A stretch of 21,173 nucleotides of DNA from Anaerolineales bacterium. Its GTDB lineage: Bacteria > Chloroflexota > Anaerolineae > 4572-78 > NAK82. This document shows, piece by piece, positions 9,642 through 18,257 of the stretch. The translations under genes and the position numbers were made by a program. Every line of letters begins with the position of its first letter. Position 1 is the stretch's first letter. The DNA lies in contig JAHELX010000033.1 in assembly GCA_024643945.1 (NCBI GenBank), forward strand, positions 1 to 21,173, given 5' to 3'. The notes under the pieces were generated by a model. It had not been told where the DNA came from and made no database searches. It saw only the letters and a program-made list of their open reading frames with translations.

Positions 9642-12515
9642 ATGAGGGGGGCTGACTTGATCGAGTCCGACAGGAAATGGTGGCGCCATCCTATTGATTC
9701 GCCAGTAGTTTTGGTATTGGTGATATTCATGCTAGCTCTCGGTCCGCGCGTGCTGGACCTGGGGGTTTTTGTAGCGCCTGATGAATTCTATTGGGTGGAG
9801 GGTTCCGCCAATTTCACCCGAGCGCTCGCTAGTGGGGAACTGGAAAACACGTATCACGCTGGGCAGCCAGGCGTTACGTTGATGTGGGTGGAGACGCTCG
9901 GCACCTGGTTACACTACGGCATTCAATGGCTAGCTGGCTCGGCTGACCGAAATGTGGTTGTCAGTTCAGACGAGACCATGGCGACCCTACGTGACAAGCG
10001 CCAGGTGGTAGCAGTTGCCAATGCAATGTTAGTCGCTCTTATCGCTTTGCTGGTGCGTCAGGTGTTTGGGAACGGCGTGGCCTGGCTGACAGGATTTTTA
10101 CTTGTTTTTGATCCTTTTTTGCTGACTGAGTCCCGCGTCGTCCGAACCGAAGGTTTGGCAACTGCTTTCAACACGATGGCACTCCTCAGCTTGCTGCTCT
10201 ATTGGAAGGAGCGGCGACTGGGCTATAGTGTACTTGCTGGCCTTCTGACAGGGCTGGCATTGCTCAGTAAGATTACAGCATTGGCGTTACTACCAGTAGG
10301 AGTACTGGTTCTTGGGGGTGCATCGCTATTCAATACGACACGCCCTCCTGTGGACCGTTGGCGGACTTTGGCGTTGTCATTAGCAGCTTGGGGTGGAACA
10401 TTATTAGTAGTGGTGGTGGTATTGTGGCCAGCCCTGTGGGTTGCCCCCGCCGATGTCTTCCATAAGATGTACGACTTCACTTTCATACGCGCAGTGGAAG
10501 GGGAAGATCAAGCTAAGAGTTTCTTCTTAGGTACACCACGTCATGACCCCGGCCCGTTCTTTTACCCGGTTGTCCTGCTTTTTCGCACTGGCCCCCTGTT
10601 ATGGTTGGGACTGACGTTACTGGCCGCAATGGCCTGGCCTGTGCGCAAGTTATCACGGCAGCACAAAATCACCCTGGGGATTATGTTGCTCTATCTCGGG
10701 GGATACTTGGCGTTGATCACCCTTTCAGACCTCAAATTCGATCGCTACATCATCCCAATGCTGCCCACCCTTGATCTGATGGCGGCGCTCGGGTTAGTTA
10801 TTAGCTGGCAGTGGTTGTCCAGGCGTTGGTCGTGGTCAAGGCAGTTGGGCTGGTTGATGGCATTGGTAGTTCTGATCTCAGGCATAGCCATGGTGCAACC
10901 CCACCACCCTTATTACTATACCTATTGGAATCCACTGCTGGGTGGTCTCAAGCGAGCAGTACACACGTTGCCTGTAGGTACTGGCGATGAGGGAATCGAG
11001 AAGGTTGCGGCGTATCTGAATGCTCTTCCTTCCGCCGAAACGTTGACCCTGGCTTCGGCTAATTCACAGAAGATCAGGCCGCTGTTCAAGGGACAGACCA
11101 TCCCGATGACTGACATAGATGGCAAGTGGTTCCTGGGGGACTACACCTTCATCTATATCTCCCAATTGCAACGCGGCAAGCACGACCCTGAGATTATCCA
11201 GTATCTGAAGCGCAAGCCGCCTGTGTTTTCGTTTGCCCTCTTCGGAGTGGACTATGGTTGGCTTTATCGGGGGCCGGGCGCGCAGTATTTCGGCGGTGAC
11301 ACCAGGCTCGAGGGACACGCCACATTACACGCTTACAGCCTGAGCGCTACCGAGTTGAGCGCTGGCCAGACGCTGACTGCTACTGTGTATTTCCGCAACG
11401 AAGGGCAATTGCCTTCTGACCGCTTCTATGTGCGTCTGGTTGATGCCGATGGCTACGTTTGGGCTCAGGACATGGTGCGTCCACGTTCTGGTTTTGAGGA
11501 TGCCTTCCGAACTCGCAAGGCGATTGTCGAAGGAGAAGCGGCCCTGCCGCTACCAGTGGGCATGCCTCCAGGGCGATATGTACTGAAGATGGGGTACGAG
11601 GACAGCGAGCTGGGCCAACCTATCGGGGAGTTCGTCCTGCCGGCGGATGCCGACGACATCGTCGTGAAACTGCCGCGAGTCTTCCCACCTCCGGGCACCA
11701 CACAACCTGCTGTGCCACTGAATCTCGTTTTCCAGGATGAGCTGAGTCTGTCAGGCTATGAACTGAATACCGACCACGTGAGACCCGGCCAATCAATGTG
11801 GCTTACGCTTTACTGGCAGGCTTTGGTCAAGGTGACCCACGATTATGTGGTGGGTCTGCAATTGCTGGATGCGACGGGGGCCGAAGCAACCTACTGGCTG
11901 GGCCGTCCTGTGCGCAGTAGCTATTCCACAGATCAGTGGCAGACGCACCAGGTAGTGCAGGACCCGTGGCGACTGGACTTGCCGCCCGAGGTTCCACCAG
12001 GTGATTACACGTTGCGGTTGACGCTGTTTGACGCCGAGACGCAGGCCGAAGTGGGCCGGGTCACCTTAGGTCAGGTGTCGGTGGTCAGGCGACAGCAAAC
12101 GTTTGACGTTCCGGATATGCAGAAAGTGGTGAACGCTAGCTTAGGCGACCAGATCACTCTGTTGGGCTATGACCTGTTGGCCGAGCCGATCATGGGAGGT
12201 GGACGTCTGCGGGTCATTCTGTACTGGCAAGCGCGGAAGGCAATGGGGAGTTCGTACAACGTGTTTGTGCATCTGCTCGGTCCCGATGGGGCAGTAGTGG
12301 CTCAGCACGACAGTGTCCCGGCTGGTGGTAAGATTCCTACTGATGATTGGGCTGTTGGCGAAGTGGTAGCCGACCGGCATCTGATGGAGTTCCTGGGTTT
12401 GCCGGCCGGCGAATACAGGCTGGTCGCAGGTATGTATGATCCGACGACCGGGAAGCGGCTGTCCACCCTCGAAGGCGAGGATACCATCTTGTTGGAAACT
12501 CTGGTAATCAATTGA
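9642..12515 (+). CDS. GT-C (GT39/PMT-like) membrane glycosyltransferase, fourth complete paralog
   Basis: From ATG 9642 the product has 957 residues; a GTG two codons earlier (9636) would give 959. Counting from the GTG, D49-E50 is the first-loop acidic pair, QPGVTLMW follows, then FDPFLLTESRVVRTE, LLSK, K367 in LKFDRY, and HHPYYYTYWNPLLGG at 423. The linker has the family segments YTFIYISQLQR and GVDYGWLYRG. Beta-sandwich domains start near 553, 696 and 831. The last two are strikingly like those of the next gene: VFVHLLGPDG, VAQHD, PTDDWAVGEVVADRH and EFLGLPAGEY are shared almost unchanged, including a 32-nt exact DNA match. The heads of the two proteins are far less alike. The gap to the preceding gene is about 60 nt with no strong ribosome-binding site. 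The expected role is transfer of sugar from a polyprenyl-phosphate donor on the outer membrane face. Confidence 0.9.
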   Translation: MRGADLIESDRKWWRHPIDSPVVLVLVIFMLALGPRVLDLGVFVAPDEFYWVEGSANFTRALASGELENTYHAGQPGVTLMWVETLGTWLHYGIQWLAGSADRNVVVSSDETMATLRDKRQVVAVANAMLVALIALLVRQVFGNGVAWLTGFLLVFDPFLLTESRVVRTEGLATAFNTMALLSLLLYWKERRLGYSVLAGLLTGLALLSKITALALLPVGVLVLGGASLFNTTRPPVDRWRTLALSLAAWGGTLLVVVVVLWPALWVAPADVFHKMYDFTFIRAVEGEDQAKSFFLGTPRHDPGPFFYPVVLLFRTGPLLWLGLTLLAAMAWPVRKLSRQHKITLGIMLLYLGGYLALITLSDLKFDRYIIPMLPTLDLMAALGLVISWQWLSRRWSWSRQLGWLMALVVLISGIAMVQPHHPYYYTYWNPLLGGLKRAVHTLPVGTGDEGIEKVAAYLNALPSAETLTLASANSQKIRPLFKGQTIPMTDIDGKWFLGDYTFIYISQLQRGKHDPEIIQYLKRKPPVFSFALFGVDYGWLYRGPGAQYFGGDTRLEGHATLHAYSLSATELSAGQTLTATVYFRNEGQLPSDRFYVRLVDADGYVWAQDMVRPRSGFEDAFRTRKAIVEGEAALPLPVGMPPGRYVLKMGYEDSELGQPIGEFVLPADADDIVVKLPRVFPPPGTTQPAVPLNLVFQDELSLSGYELNTDHVRPGQSMWLTLYWQALVKVTHDYVVGLQLLDATGAEATYWLGRPVRSSYSTDQWQTHQVVQDPWRLDLPPEVPPGDYTLRLTLFDAETQAEVGRVTLGQVSVVRRQQTFDVPDMQKVVNASLGDQITLLGYDLLAEPIMGGGRLRVILYWQARKAMGSSYNVFVHLLGPDGAVVAQHDSVPAGGKIPTDDWAVGEVVADRHLMEFLGLPAGEYRLVAGMYDPTTGKRLSTLEGEDTILLETLVIN
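12387..12418 (+). repeat. Exact 32-nt direct repeat, copy 1 (tail of fourth paralog)
   Basis: These 32 bases, encoding EFLGLPAGEY in the third tail domain, recur identically at 15377-15408. The flanks are also highly similar, including the 14-base block at 12370-12383. The match includes synonymous positions, which points to recent duplication or gene conversion and not just protein-level selection. Confidence 0.85.
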
Positions 12516-12586
12516 ATCGAAATAACGACACCTCAGCTTATCAAAGGCCTCACCCGGCAGGAGTGTCAAGCGTTGCCAGGCAATCT

Positions 12587-15505
12587 ATGAGTACTAACCG
12601 AATATTCTCGGTTCTTGGAGAGGACGCAACGGGGAAGCCGGGTTGGCTCCTGACAGGGGGTATATTCGCTCTGGCCGCCGTCCTACGTCTGACCTCTTTG
12701 CGAGCGTTTCTGGCGCACGATGAGACGATTTATTGGGAGTGGTCACGGGCGTTCTTCCTGGCTTTGCTACAAGGCGACTGGCAAGGTACGATCGTCGGGC
12801 CGGGCAATCCCAGTGTCACTCTTTTCTGGAATCATACGCTTAACATGGGGGTAAAGTATGTATGGGCCTGGCTGAATGGTCTCCAGGCAACTGCGCTGGC
12901 TACCTGGCCTGACTTCCAGCCTAAGGCTACGCTTGGCCTGCTGGTGGAACGGCGTTTGCCCATCGTGCTCTTTAATACTTTGGCTGTGGTGTTTGCCTAC
13001 CGCCTGATCCATCGGTTGTATGGGCGTAGGGTCGCCTTATTTGCCGCAGTGTTGTTGGTCTTTGACCCGTTTTATCTGGCCGACTCGCGTACCTCGCGGG
13101 GAGAGGGGCTATTAGCCAGTTTAGTAATTTTGGCGATCCTGACATATCTGGCTTATTGGACTTTTGGCCGGCGCCGTTACCTCTTTTTCTCGGGTGTGCT
13201 CGCCGGCCTGGCTTTACTCACCAAAACATCAGGGCTAAGCCTGGTAATTTGGACGATTGTGGCGACGCCTGCCCTGGCCTTGCTTGGATCCGGCGTCTCG
13301 GGGAGAGGCCAGTTGAAGCGTATGTTCATGCCCTGGATTGCCTGGGGGCTTCTAGCCCTTGCCATCTTTTGGGCTTTGTGGCCAGCTATGTGGGTAGCGC
13401 CCGGGAAAGTACTCAGTTTCCTGTTATCCTTCGTCTCTGATGTGGGCGTGGGCGGACGCGATAACTACTTTTGGGGCCAGGTTTATCAAGACAAGCCCCT
13501 GCCTTTCTATTATCTGGTTGTCTACATCCTGCGTGTCACCCCATTGGCCTGCCTGGGGTTGCTGGTCGCTTTTTGGTACCTGGGGCGCTCCTACTTCCGG
13601 CGGCCCCGCCTTGAATCTGATAGGGCGGCGAATCTCCGTCCGTTGTTGACTGCCCTTATCCTGGCTTTTGCACTTATCTATGGTGCGATGATGACCGTCG
13701 GCACACTTAAGCGCGATTGGTATCTGATTCCAGCCTTCCCGGCCCTGGATATCGTGGCGGCAGTGGGTTTGGTTTGGGTGTTTCAGTGGGTGTGGGATCA
13801 TTGGGGGAGGCCTTGGGTGAACCGGGTTTCATCTCAAGTGGCATGGAGCATCAGCCTGATGGCTGTTCTGGTACTCCATGCGGCGACAACTCTCCCTGCT
13901 TACCCCTATTATTACACCTATTGGAACCCAGTTGTCTTAGGCAGTCGCTGGGCGGCGCAGGCCGTTATGGTTGGCTGGGACCTGGACTTGAGTGTTGGGG
14001 CTCATTATCTTAACAGCAACCCGCATGCCGAGAATTTGTCGGCCGCCACGCGCAGTACGCGTGGGTTTGAGCAGATATTCAATGGGCGTACTGTGCGCTG
14101 GGTGCCTGAGGAGCCCTGGATCCAGGCCGATTATCTCATTATACGCAGAACCCATCTTCAACTTCAGAAAATTGAGCCCGCTCTACTGAACTATGTGTCA
14201 CACCTGAAACTGGATCACGTCGTCACCCTCGGCGGTGTGGATTACCTCTGGATATATGCAGGACCTCGGGCTGAATACTTCGCCGGGCCCAGCACGCTCA
14301 CCGGGAAGGCGATACTCCTGGGATATGACCTGGGTGACCCGGAAACGGCTGCCGGCGATGCACTGCCGGTCAAGCTCTATTGGCAGAATAAAGGGATGGC
14401 CCCAGGTGATGATCTTTTTCTGCACCTTGTTGATGCTGCCGGTCACGAATGGGCTGCGGGCGTGACTGTACCCTTGCCTGGCTTCGAAGAGGCCGCTCTC
14501 ACTGACGACCAAATTGTGGAGAGCCAGGTTATGCTAGAGGTGCCGGTCGGCACGCCGCCCGGGACCTATTTCTTGGACAGTGGGGTCTACAGTCATGCCC
14601 GTGAGGAAACTTTGGGGTACTTCACACTGCCCTCCGGTGGTGACAGAATAACTGTCGCGCGGCCGACGAAGGCGACCTCGGCGGCGGAGTTGCCAATGGA
14701 ACACAGACTGGGGGCGAAAATGTCCCCAGAGGTATCGTTGCTGGGCTTCGATCTACCCGATAATACACTGGTATTGAACAATGATAACTGGCTCACTCTT
14801 TACTGGCAGGCCAACGCAGATGTGGGTAAGGACTTTGTGATCGGGCTGCAATTGCTTGACCTGGAGGGGGAGAAGGCAGCCTATTGGCTGGGGCGGCCGG
14901 TGATGAGCGGCTATCCAACCAGCAGGTGGATGACCGGGGAGATCGTGCGCGATCCCTGGCGGCTGGAATTGCCAGCCGGGACCTCCTCTGGCGACTACAC
15001 ACTGCAATTGACTCTATTCGACGCCAAGTCACAGGCGGCAGTCGGCCAGGTTACCCTGAGAGATGTGTCGGTGGTGGAGCGGCGGCGAAAGTTTGAGATC
15101 CCGGTGATGCAGAAGATGGTGAACGTCGGTCTGGGTAACCAGGTCACGCTGTTGGGCTATGATCTGTTTGCCGAGCCGATCACCGGCGGTGGGCGCTTGC
15201 GGGTGACCCTGTTTTGGCAGGCACAGGAGATGATGGAGAACTCATACACGGTGTTCGTGCAGTTGCTTGGTCCTGATGGGACGCTGGTGGCTCAGCACGA
15301 CGGGGTGCCGGCCGAGGGCGTAATCCCCACCGATGACTGGGCTGTAGGTGAAGTCGTCGCCGACCGGCATCTGGTAGAGTTCCTGGGTTTGCCGGCCGGC
15401 GAATACAGTCTGATCGCAGGTATGTATAATCCGAAGACCGGGGAGCGGCTGTCTGCCCTCGATGGTGATACCGCCGTCTTGTTGGAAACCTTGACCATTA
15501 AATGA
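12587..15505 (+). CDS. GT-C (GT39/PMT-like) membrane glycosyltransferase, fifth complete paralog with altered motifs
   Basis: From ATG 12587 the product has 972 residues, in line with its paralogs, and CCAGG lies six bases upstream. An in-frame TTG at 12512 overlapping the previous stop would add 25 residues without membrane character, and GTG 12563 is a third option. D45-E46 is the outer-loop pair, followed by NPSVTLFW, FDPFYLADSR..RGE and LLTK. Two positions that are conserved elsewhere in the array differ: the segment after the membrane half is YPYYYTYWNP, with Tyr (about 439) replacing His, and the K..RY segment is KRDWY (K375), with Trp replacing Arg. Beta-sandwich domains start near 567, 705 and 845; the last two closely match the preceding protein. 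Altered specificity is more likely than loss of function, because the frame is intact and the acidic pair is present. That is inference. Confidence 0.88.
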   Translation: MSTNRIFSVLGEDATGKPGWLLTGGIFALAAVLRLTSLRAFLAHDETIYWEWSRAFFLALLQGDWQGTIVGPGNPSVTLFWNHTLNMGVKYVWAWLNGLQATALATWPDFQPKATLGLLVERRLPIVLFNTLAVVFAYRLIHRLYGRRVALFAAVLLVFDPFYLADSRTSRGEGLLASLVILAILTYLAYWTFGRRRYLFFSGVLAGLALLTKTSGLSLVIWTIVATPALALLGSGVSGRGQLKRMFMPWIAWGLLALAIFWALWPAMWVAPGKVLSFLLSFVSDVGVGGRDNYFWGQVYQDKPLPFYYLVVYILRVTPLACLGLLVAFWYLGRSYFRRPRLESDRAANLRPLLTALILAFALIYGAMMTVGTLKRDWYLIPAFPALDIVAAVGLVWVFQWVWDHWGRPWVNRVSSQVAWSISLMAVLVLHAATTLPAYPYYYTYWNPVVLGSRWAAQAVMVGWDLDLSVGAHYLNSNPHAENLSAATRSTRGFEQIFNGRTVRWVPEEPWIQADYLIIRRTHLQLQKIEPALLNYVSHLKLDHVVTLGGVDYLWIYAGPRAEYFAGPSTLTGKAILLGYDLGDPETAAGDALPVKLYWQNKGMAPGDDLFLHLVDAAGHEWAAGVTVPLPGFEEAALTDDQIVESQVMLEVPVGTPPGTYFLDSGVYSHAREETLGYFTLPSGGDRITVARPTKATSAAELPMEHRLGAKMSPEVSLLGFDLPDNTLVLNNDNWLTLYWQANADVGKDFVIGLQLLDLEGEKAAYWLGRPVMSGYPTSRWMTGEIVRDPWRLELPAGTSSGDYTLQLTLFDAKSQAAVGQVTLRDVSVVERRRKFEIPVMQKMVNVGLGNQVTLLGYDLFAEPITGGGRLRVTLFWQAQEMMENSYTVFVQLLGPDGTLVAQHDGVPAEGVIPTDDWAVGEVVADRHLVEFLGLPAGEYSLIAGMYNPKTGERLSALDGDTAVLLETLTIK
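15377..15408 (+). repeat. Exact 32-nt direct repeat, copy 2 (tail of fifth paralog)
   Basis: This is identical to 12387-12418 and in the same reading frame and domain position. Homologous recombination between the two copies would delete about 3.0 kb and leave one intact chimeric gene with the head of the fourth paralog and the tail of the fifth. Confidence 0.85.
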
Positions 15506-15586
15506 AGCGACGTAATGAACCTGATGGGCTCACTTACGGCAGAGGGGATGGAGCGCAAGAGCTGTCTTCTAGCAGGTCTTACCCAA

Positions 15587-15615
15587 TTGAGGTGGTGACT
15601 TCCTGGCCCTAATCT
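15587..15615 (+). promoter_or_regulatory. Possible weak sigma70-like promoter upstream of the seventh glycosyltransferase
   Basis: TTGAGG (15587-15592) and TAATCT (15610-15615) are 17 nt apart within the longest gap of the array (15506-15624). The -10 matches consensus only partly. Initiation about 7 nt downstream would begin almost at ATG 15625, giving a leaderless or nearly leaderless message. No other signal or hairpin was seen in this gap. Confidence 0.25.
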
Positions 15616-15624
15616 GAGCAGCGT

Positions 15625-18249
15625 ATGCGTCTACAATATCAAAAGCACAGAACGTTATACCTGGCGCTGGGGTTGACTATACTCGCCTGTCTGGGGGTCT
15701 GGTTTTCCACACCTTTCGCCATGCGCCTGGTAGCAGCCACTCTGCTGGCCTTCTTTTTGCCTGGCTGGTTGTTGCTCCAGGCCGTTGGATTCACTGCCGA
15801 AGACAGGTTGGAACGGGTGGTGTTGGCTTTCGGCACCAGCTATGGTTTAACGGTGCTGGGTTCATTGGGAGTGTTGTACGCGGCCGGTCGCCTGTCGGCG
15901 CCATTAGTGATTGGCGTCCTCGGCCTCACGTCGCTGGCGCTGGCAGTGGTTGGCATGGTGCGGCCTGGGCTCTCCGGCGATAGCCCTTCACCCACCCGCC
16001 TCGACTTTCTTTTCTTTGTCATCCCGGTGGCTGTAGCGGCCTACTTCAGCTTTACCCGGTTGGGGTACTCCGACTACTGGGGCGACGAGATGAATGGCCT
16101 GCTGCGGGCTGTGTCGATCATCGCTGGTCGCCGGGAAACGCTCTTTGAGCACACCAAGGGGCCAGTCGAGGTACTGTTGCCAGCAGTTTTCGGCCTGCTG
16201 GTAGGGCGCTTTGAGCCATTCACGTTGCGCTTCCCGTTCGCACTGGCGCACACAGTTGGCGTGGGGGGGTATTACCTTCTTGCCCGGCGTCTGTTGGGTC
16301 GAAACGTAGGGCTGGTCGCTGCCTTGCTTCTGGCGATTAACGGGTTGTCTCTTGCCTTCGGACGTATCGTTCAATATCAGGCGGTTGCGTTTCTGATGAC
16401 GGGCCTGTCTGTGCTGACGGCCTACCGTTTCTATCGAGGTGGAGGGGCAAAGTACCTGGGGCTGAGCTCGTTTTTGGTCGGCATAGGGCTGCTGGCTCAT
16501 TACGATATGCTCCTGATACTGCCGCCGATTGGCTACCTTCTCTGGCGGCGCTACGGCTGGCGCTGGAGGGCCTGGAGAGCAGATGGAGCCCAATTGATTG
16601 GGGCAGGTGTCACTTTTCTGGTGGTAGTTGCCCTCTTCTACCTCCCGTTCTTTTCGCACCCTCACCTTACAGAGACTTCGTCTTACCTGTCGCGTAGGGT
16701 TGGTGTTTCCAATTGGCCTGCCAACAACTTCGATGAGCTCTACATGTTCGCTGTTATGTATAATTCACGCTACTACGTGGCCTTTATCGCACTTCTGGGT
16801 GTGGGGACGATAGCTCTTGATCTGATCAGACTTTTCCGTGATAAACATCGCGCTAGAGGGTTGGGGTTGATAATTGCCCTCGCCCTTGTTGTGGGTCTGC
16901 TGGCGGTTGTAACGGCTCAAACGTCGTTTGTACCTTTGCTTGCCTGTGTCTTGTTGTTGGTCTTGCTAGTTGGATTCTCTCCTGCCCCTGTCGAAGTCAA
17001 AGCAGTCTATGTATGGGTCGGAGTCTCGTTTATTGGCTATGTCTTCTTTGTAGATCATCCTCGCAGCCATCTTCAGATCATTTACCCGGGTTGGTCCTTG
17101 CTGGCGGCATTGGCGGTCAAAAGGCTGGTATCTGCGTTACAAAGCGGGCCTGCGCTCTTGCGGCGCCACTGGGCGACAGCCGGATCTGTTGCCATCTCGT
17201 GCCTTCTTTTCGGTCTCTTTGCCAACTACGAGCACCTGCTTTTTGTAGATGCCGGGCGCGAATACATTCTCACTTACCCTGAGCACAAAAGTCTCCTATA
17301 TTGGGAAGACCCCAATTTCCCCTTTGGTTCGCGCCGGCTGTATGGTGCGCCCCATCGCCTGGGTTGGCAAATGATCAATCACCTGTACCTGCAAGGTCGC
17401 CTGCAGGGCGACTGGGATAGCAATGACCAGGGCTCCAATCTGTTTTGGTACACCCTGGGTTTCCCACGCAATCCTTGCTACCCCCGCTATTACTTCCTGG
17501 CCGAGTTTCAGCAAAACGAAGAAGCCGGGCAAGAGCTTCCTAACTTCTCCCTGAGTGACTACGTACAAATCGGGCAGGTCTGGAATCGCGATCGCCTACA
17601 AATTGAAGTATATGAATTTGCGCCGATCGGGCGCGACAACGAGGTAGTTATCTGGCCTGAGCCAGTTCACTATACCTCCTTTGTCCTCCCCAAAGACTTT
17701 AGTTCGTTCCCGTACGAAGAAATTTCGTCGCCAGCTATCTCCAATCCCTTGCCCGACCCACCCACCTTCCGTCCCAGTCTATCGGCGCTTCAGCAAATCG
17801 CCGATCAGTACAGCGATCCGCGCATCGTGAACGTGCGCGACAAAGTGGCTCTGATGGGGTACGATTTGGACGGCGCGTGGGCCAGACCAGGTGGGGTAGT
17901 GGTCCTCACACTATACTGGCAGGCAGTTGATGTAGTCAATCTCCCCTACAAAACCTTCGTTCACCTGGTAAGTGACGGAGGACAGGGGAGCGAATCAAAG
18001 TTGTGGGCCCAGTCCGACGATTACCCGGCTTGTGGCACTGACTCCACCCAACATTGGCAGGTGGGGCAGACCGTTGTCGATCGTCACGCCATCCGGCTGC
18101 CGGCCGACGTGCCTCCCGGAGACTATTTGCTACGGGTTGGCCTGTACGAACCGCGGTCTGATTTGCGTATGGATTTTCTCGACTCGTTAGACAACCCGCA
18201 GGGCACCAGCTTTGCATTAACACGTGTCACCGTTCAGCCTGCTAATTGA
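15625..18249 (+). CDS. GT-C membrane glycosyltransferase of a different subfamily, with one beta-sandwich tail domain
   Basis: The product has 874 residues. Residues 1-150 form an extra hydrophobic block (about four or five helices with an FFLPGWLLLQAVGF..LERVVLAFG pattern, loosely like DUF1616-type leaders). The GT39-like core then starts with SDYWGDE (D154-E155 as the acidic pair), KGPVEVLLPA in place of the usual HPP loop, and RFPFALAH before ARRLLGRNVGLVAALLLAIN. The HPYYFTYYNP motif of the upstream paralogs is absent. After the membrane half comes a soluble region (GWQMINHLYLQG) and a single beta-sandwich domain at ~735-865 with the same repeat pattern (MGYDL, LTLYWQA, PPGDYLLRVGLYE). 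C618 and C803 are the only Cys I see in the soluble part and could pair if exported. The stop codon overlaps the ribosome-binding site of the downstream GT2 gene, which suggests joint function. Substrate is unknown. Confidence 0.88.
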   Translation: MRLQYQKHRTLYLALGLTILACLGVWFSTPFAMRLVAATLLAFFLPGWLLLQAVGFTAEDRLERVVLAFGTSYGLTVLGSLGVLYAAGRLSAPLVIGVLGLTSLALAVVGMVRPGLSGDSPSPTRLDFLFFVIPVAVAAYFSFTRLGYSDYWGDEMNGLLRAVSIIAGRRETLFEHTKGPVEVLLPAVFGLLVGRFEPFTLRFPFALAHTVGVGGYYLLARRLLGRNVGLVAALLLAINGLSLAFGRIVQYQAVAFLMTGLSVLTAYRFYRGGGAKYLGLSSFLVGIGLLAHYDMLLILPPIGYLLWRRYGWRWRAWRADGAQLIGAGVTFLVVVALFYLPFFSHPHLTETSSYLSRRVGVSNWPANNFDELYMFAVMYNSRYYVAFIALLGVGTIALDLIRLFRDKHRARGLGLIIALALVVGLLAVVTAQTSFVPLLACVLLLVLLVGFSPAPVEVKAVYVWVGVSFIGYVFFVDHPRSHLQIIYPGWSLLAALAVKRLVSALQSGPALLRRHWATAGSVAISCLLFGLFANYEHLLFVDAGREYILTYPEHKSLLYWEDPNFPFGSRRLYGAPHRLGWQMINHLYLQGRLQGDWDSNDQGSNLFWYTLGFPRNPCYPRYYFLAEFQQNEEAGQELPNFSLSDYVQIGQVWNRDRLQIEVYEFAPIGRDNEVVIWPEPVHYTSFVLPKDFSSFPYEEISSPAISNPLPDPPTFRPSLSALQQIADQYSDPRIVNVRDKVALMGYDLDGAWARPGGVVVLTLYWQAVDVVNLPYKTFVHLVSDGGQGSESKLWAQSDDYPACGTDSTQHWQVGQTVVDRHAIRLPADVPPGDYLLRVGLYEPRSDLRMDFLDSLDNPQGTSFALTRVTVQPAN

Positions 18250-18257
18250 GGTAGCTC

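Noticed and set aside
12512..12586. TTG 12512 as the true start of the fifth paralog
   Set aside because: It would add 25 polar residues before the membrane half that no paralog has, while ATG 12587 gives a paralog-like length and a CCAGG six bases upstream. It cannot be fully excluded.
15988..16665. Long open frame on the minus strand (about 225 codons)
   Set aside because: It lies wholly opposite a well-supported glycosyltransferase gene, and its translation is low-complexity Arg/Gln/Pro-rich with no recognisable motif, as expected from the antisense of a GC-rich gene.
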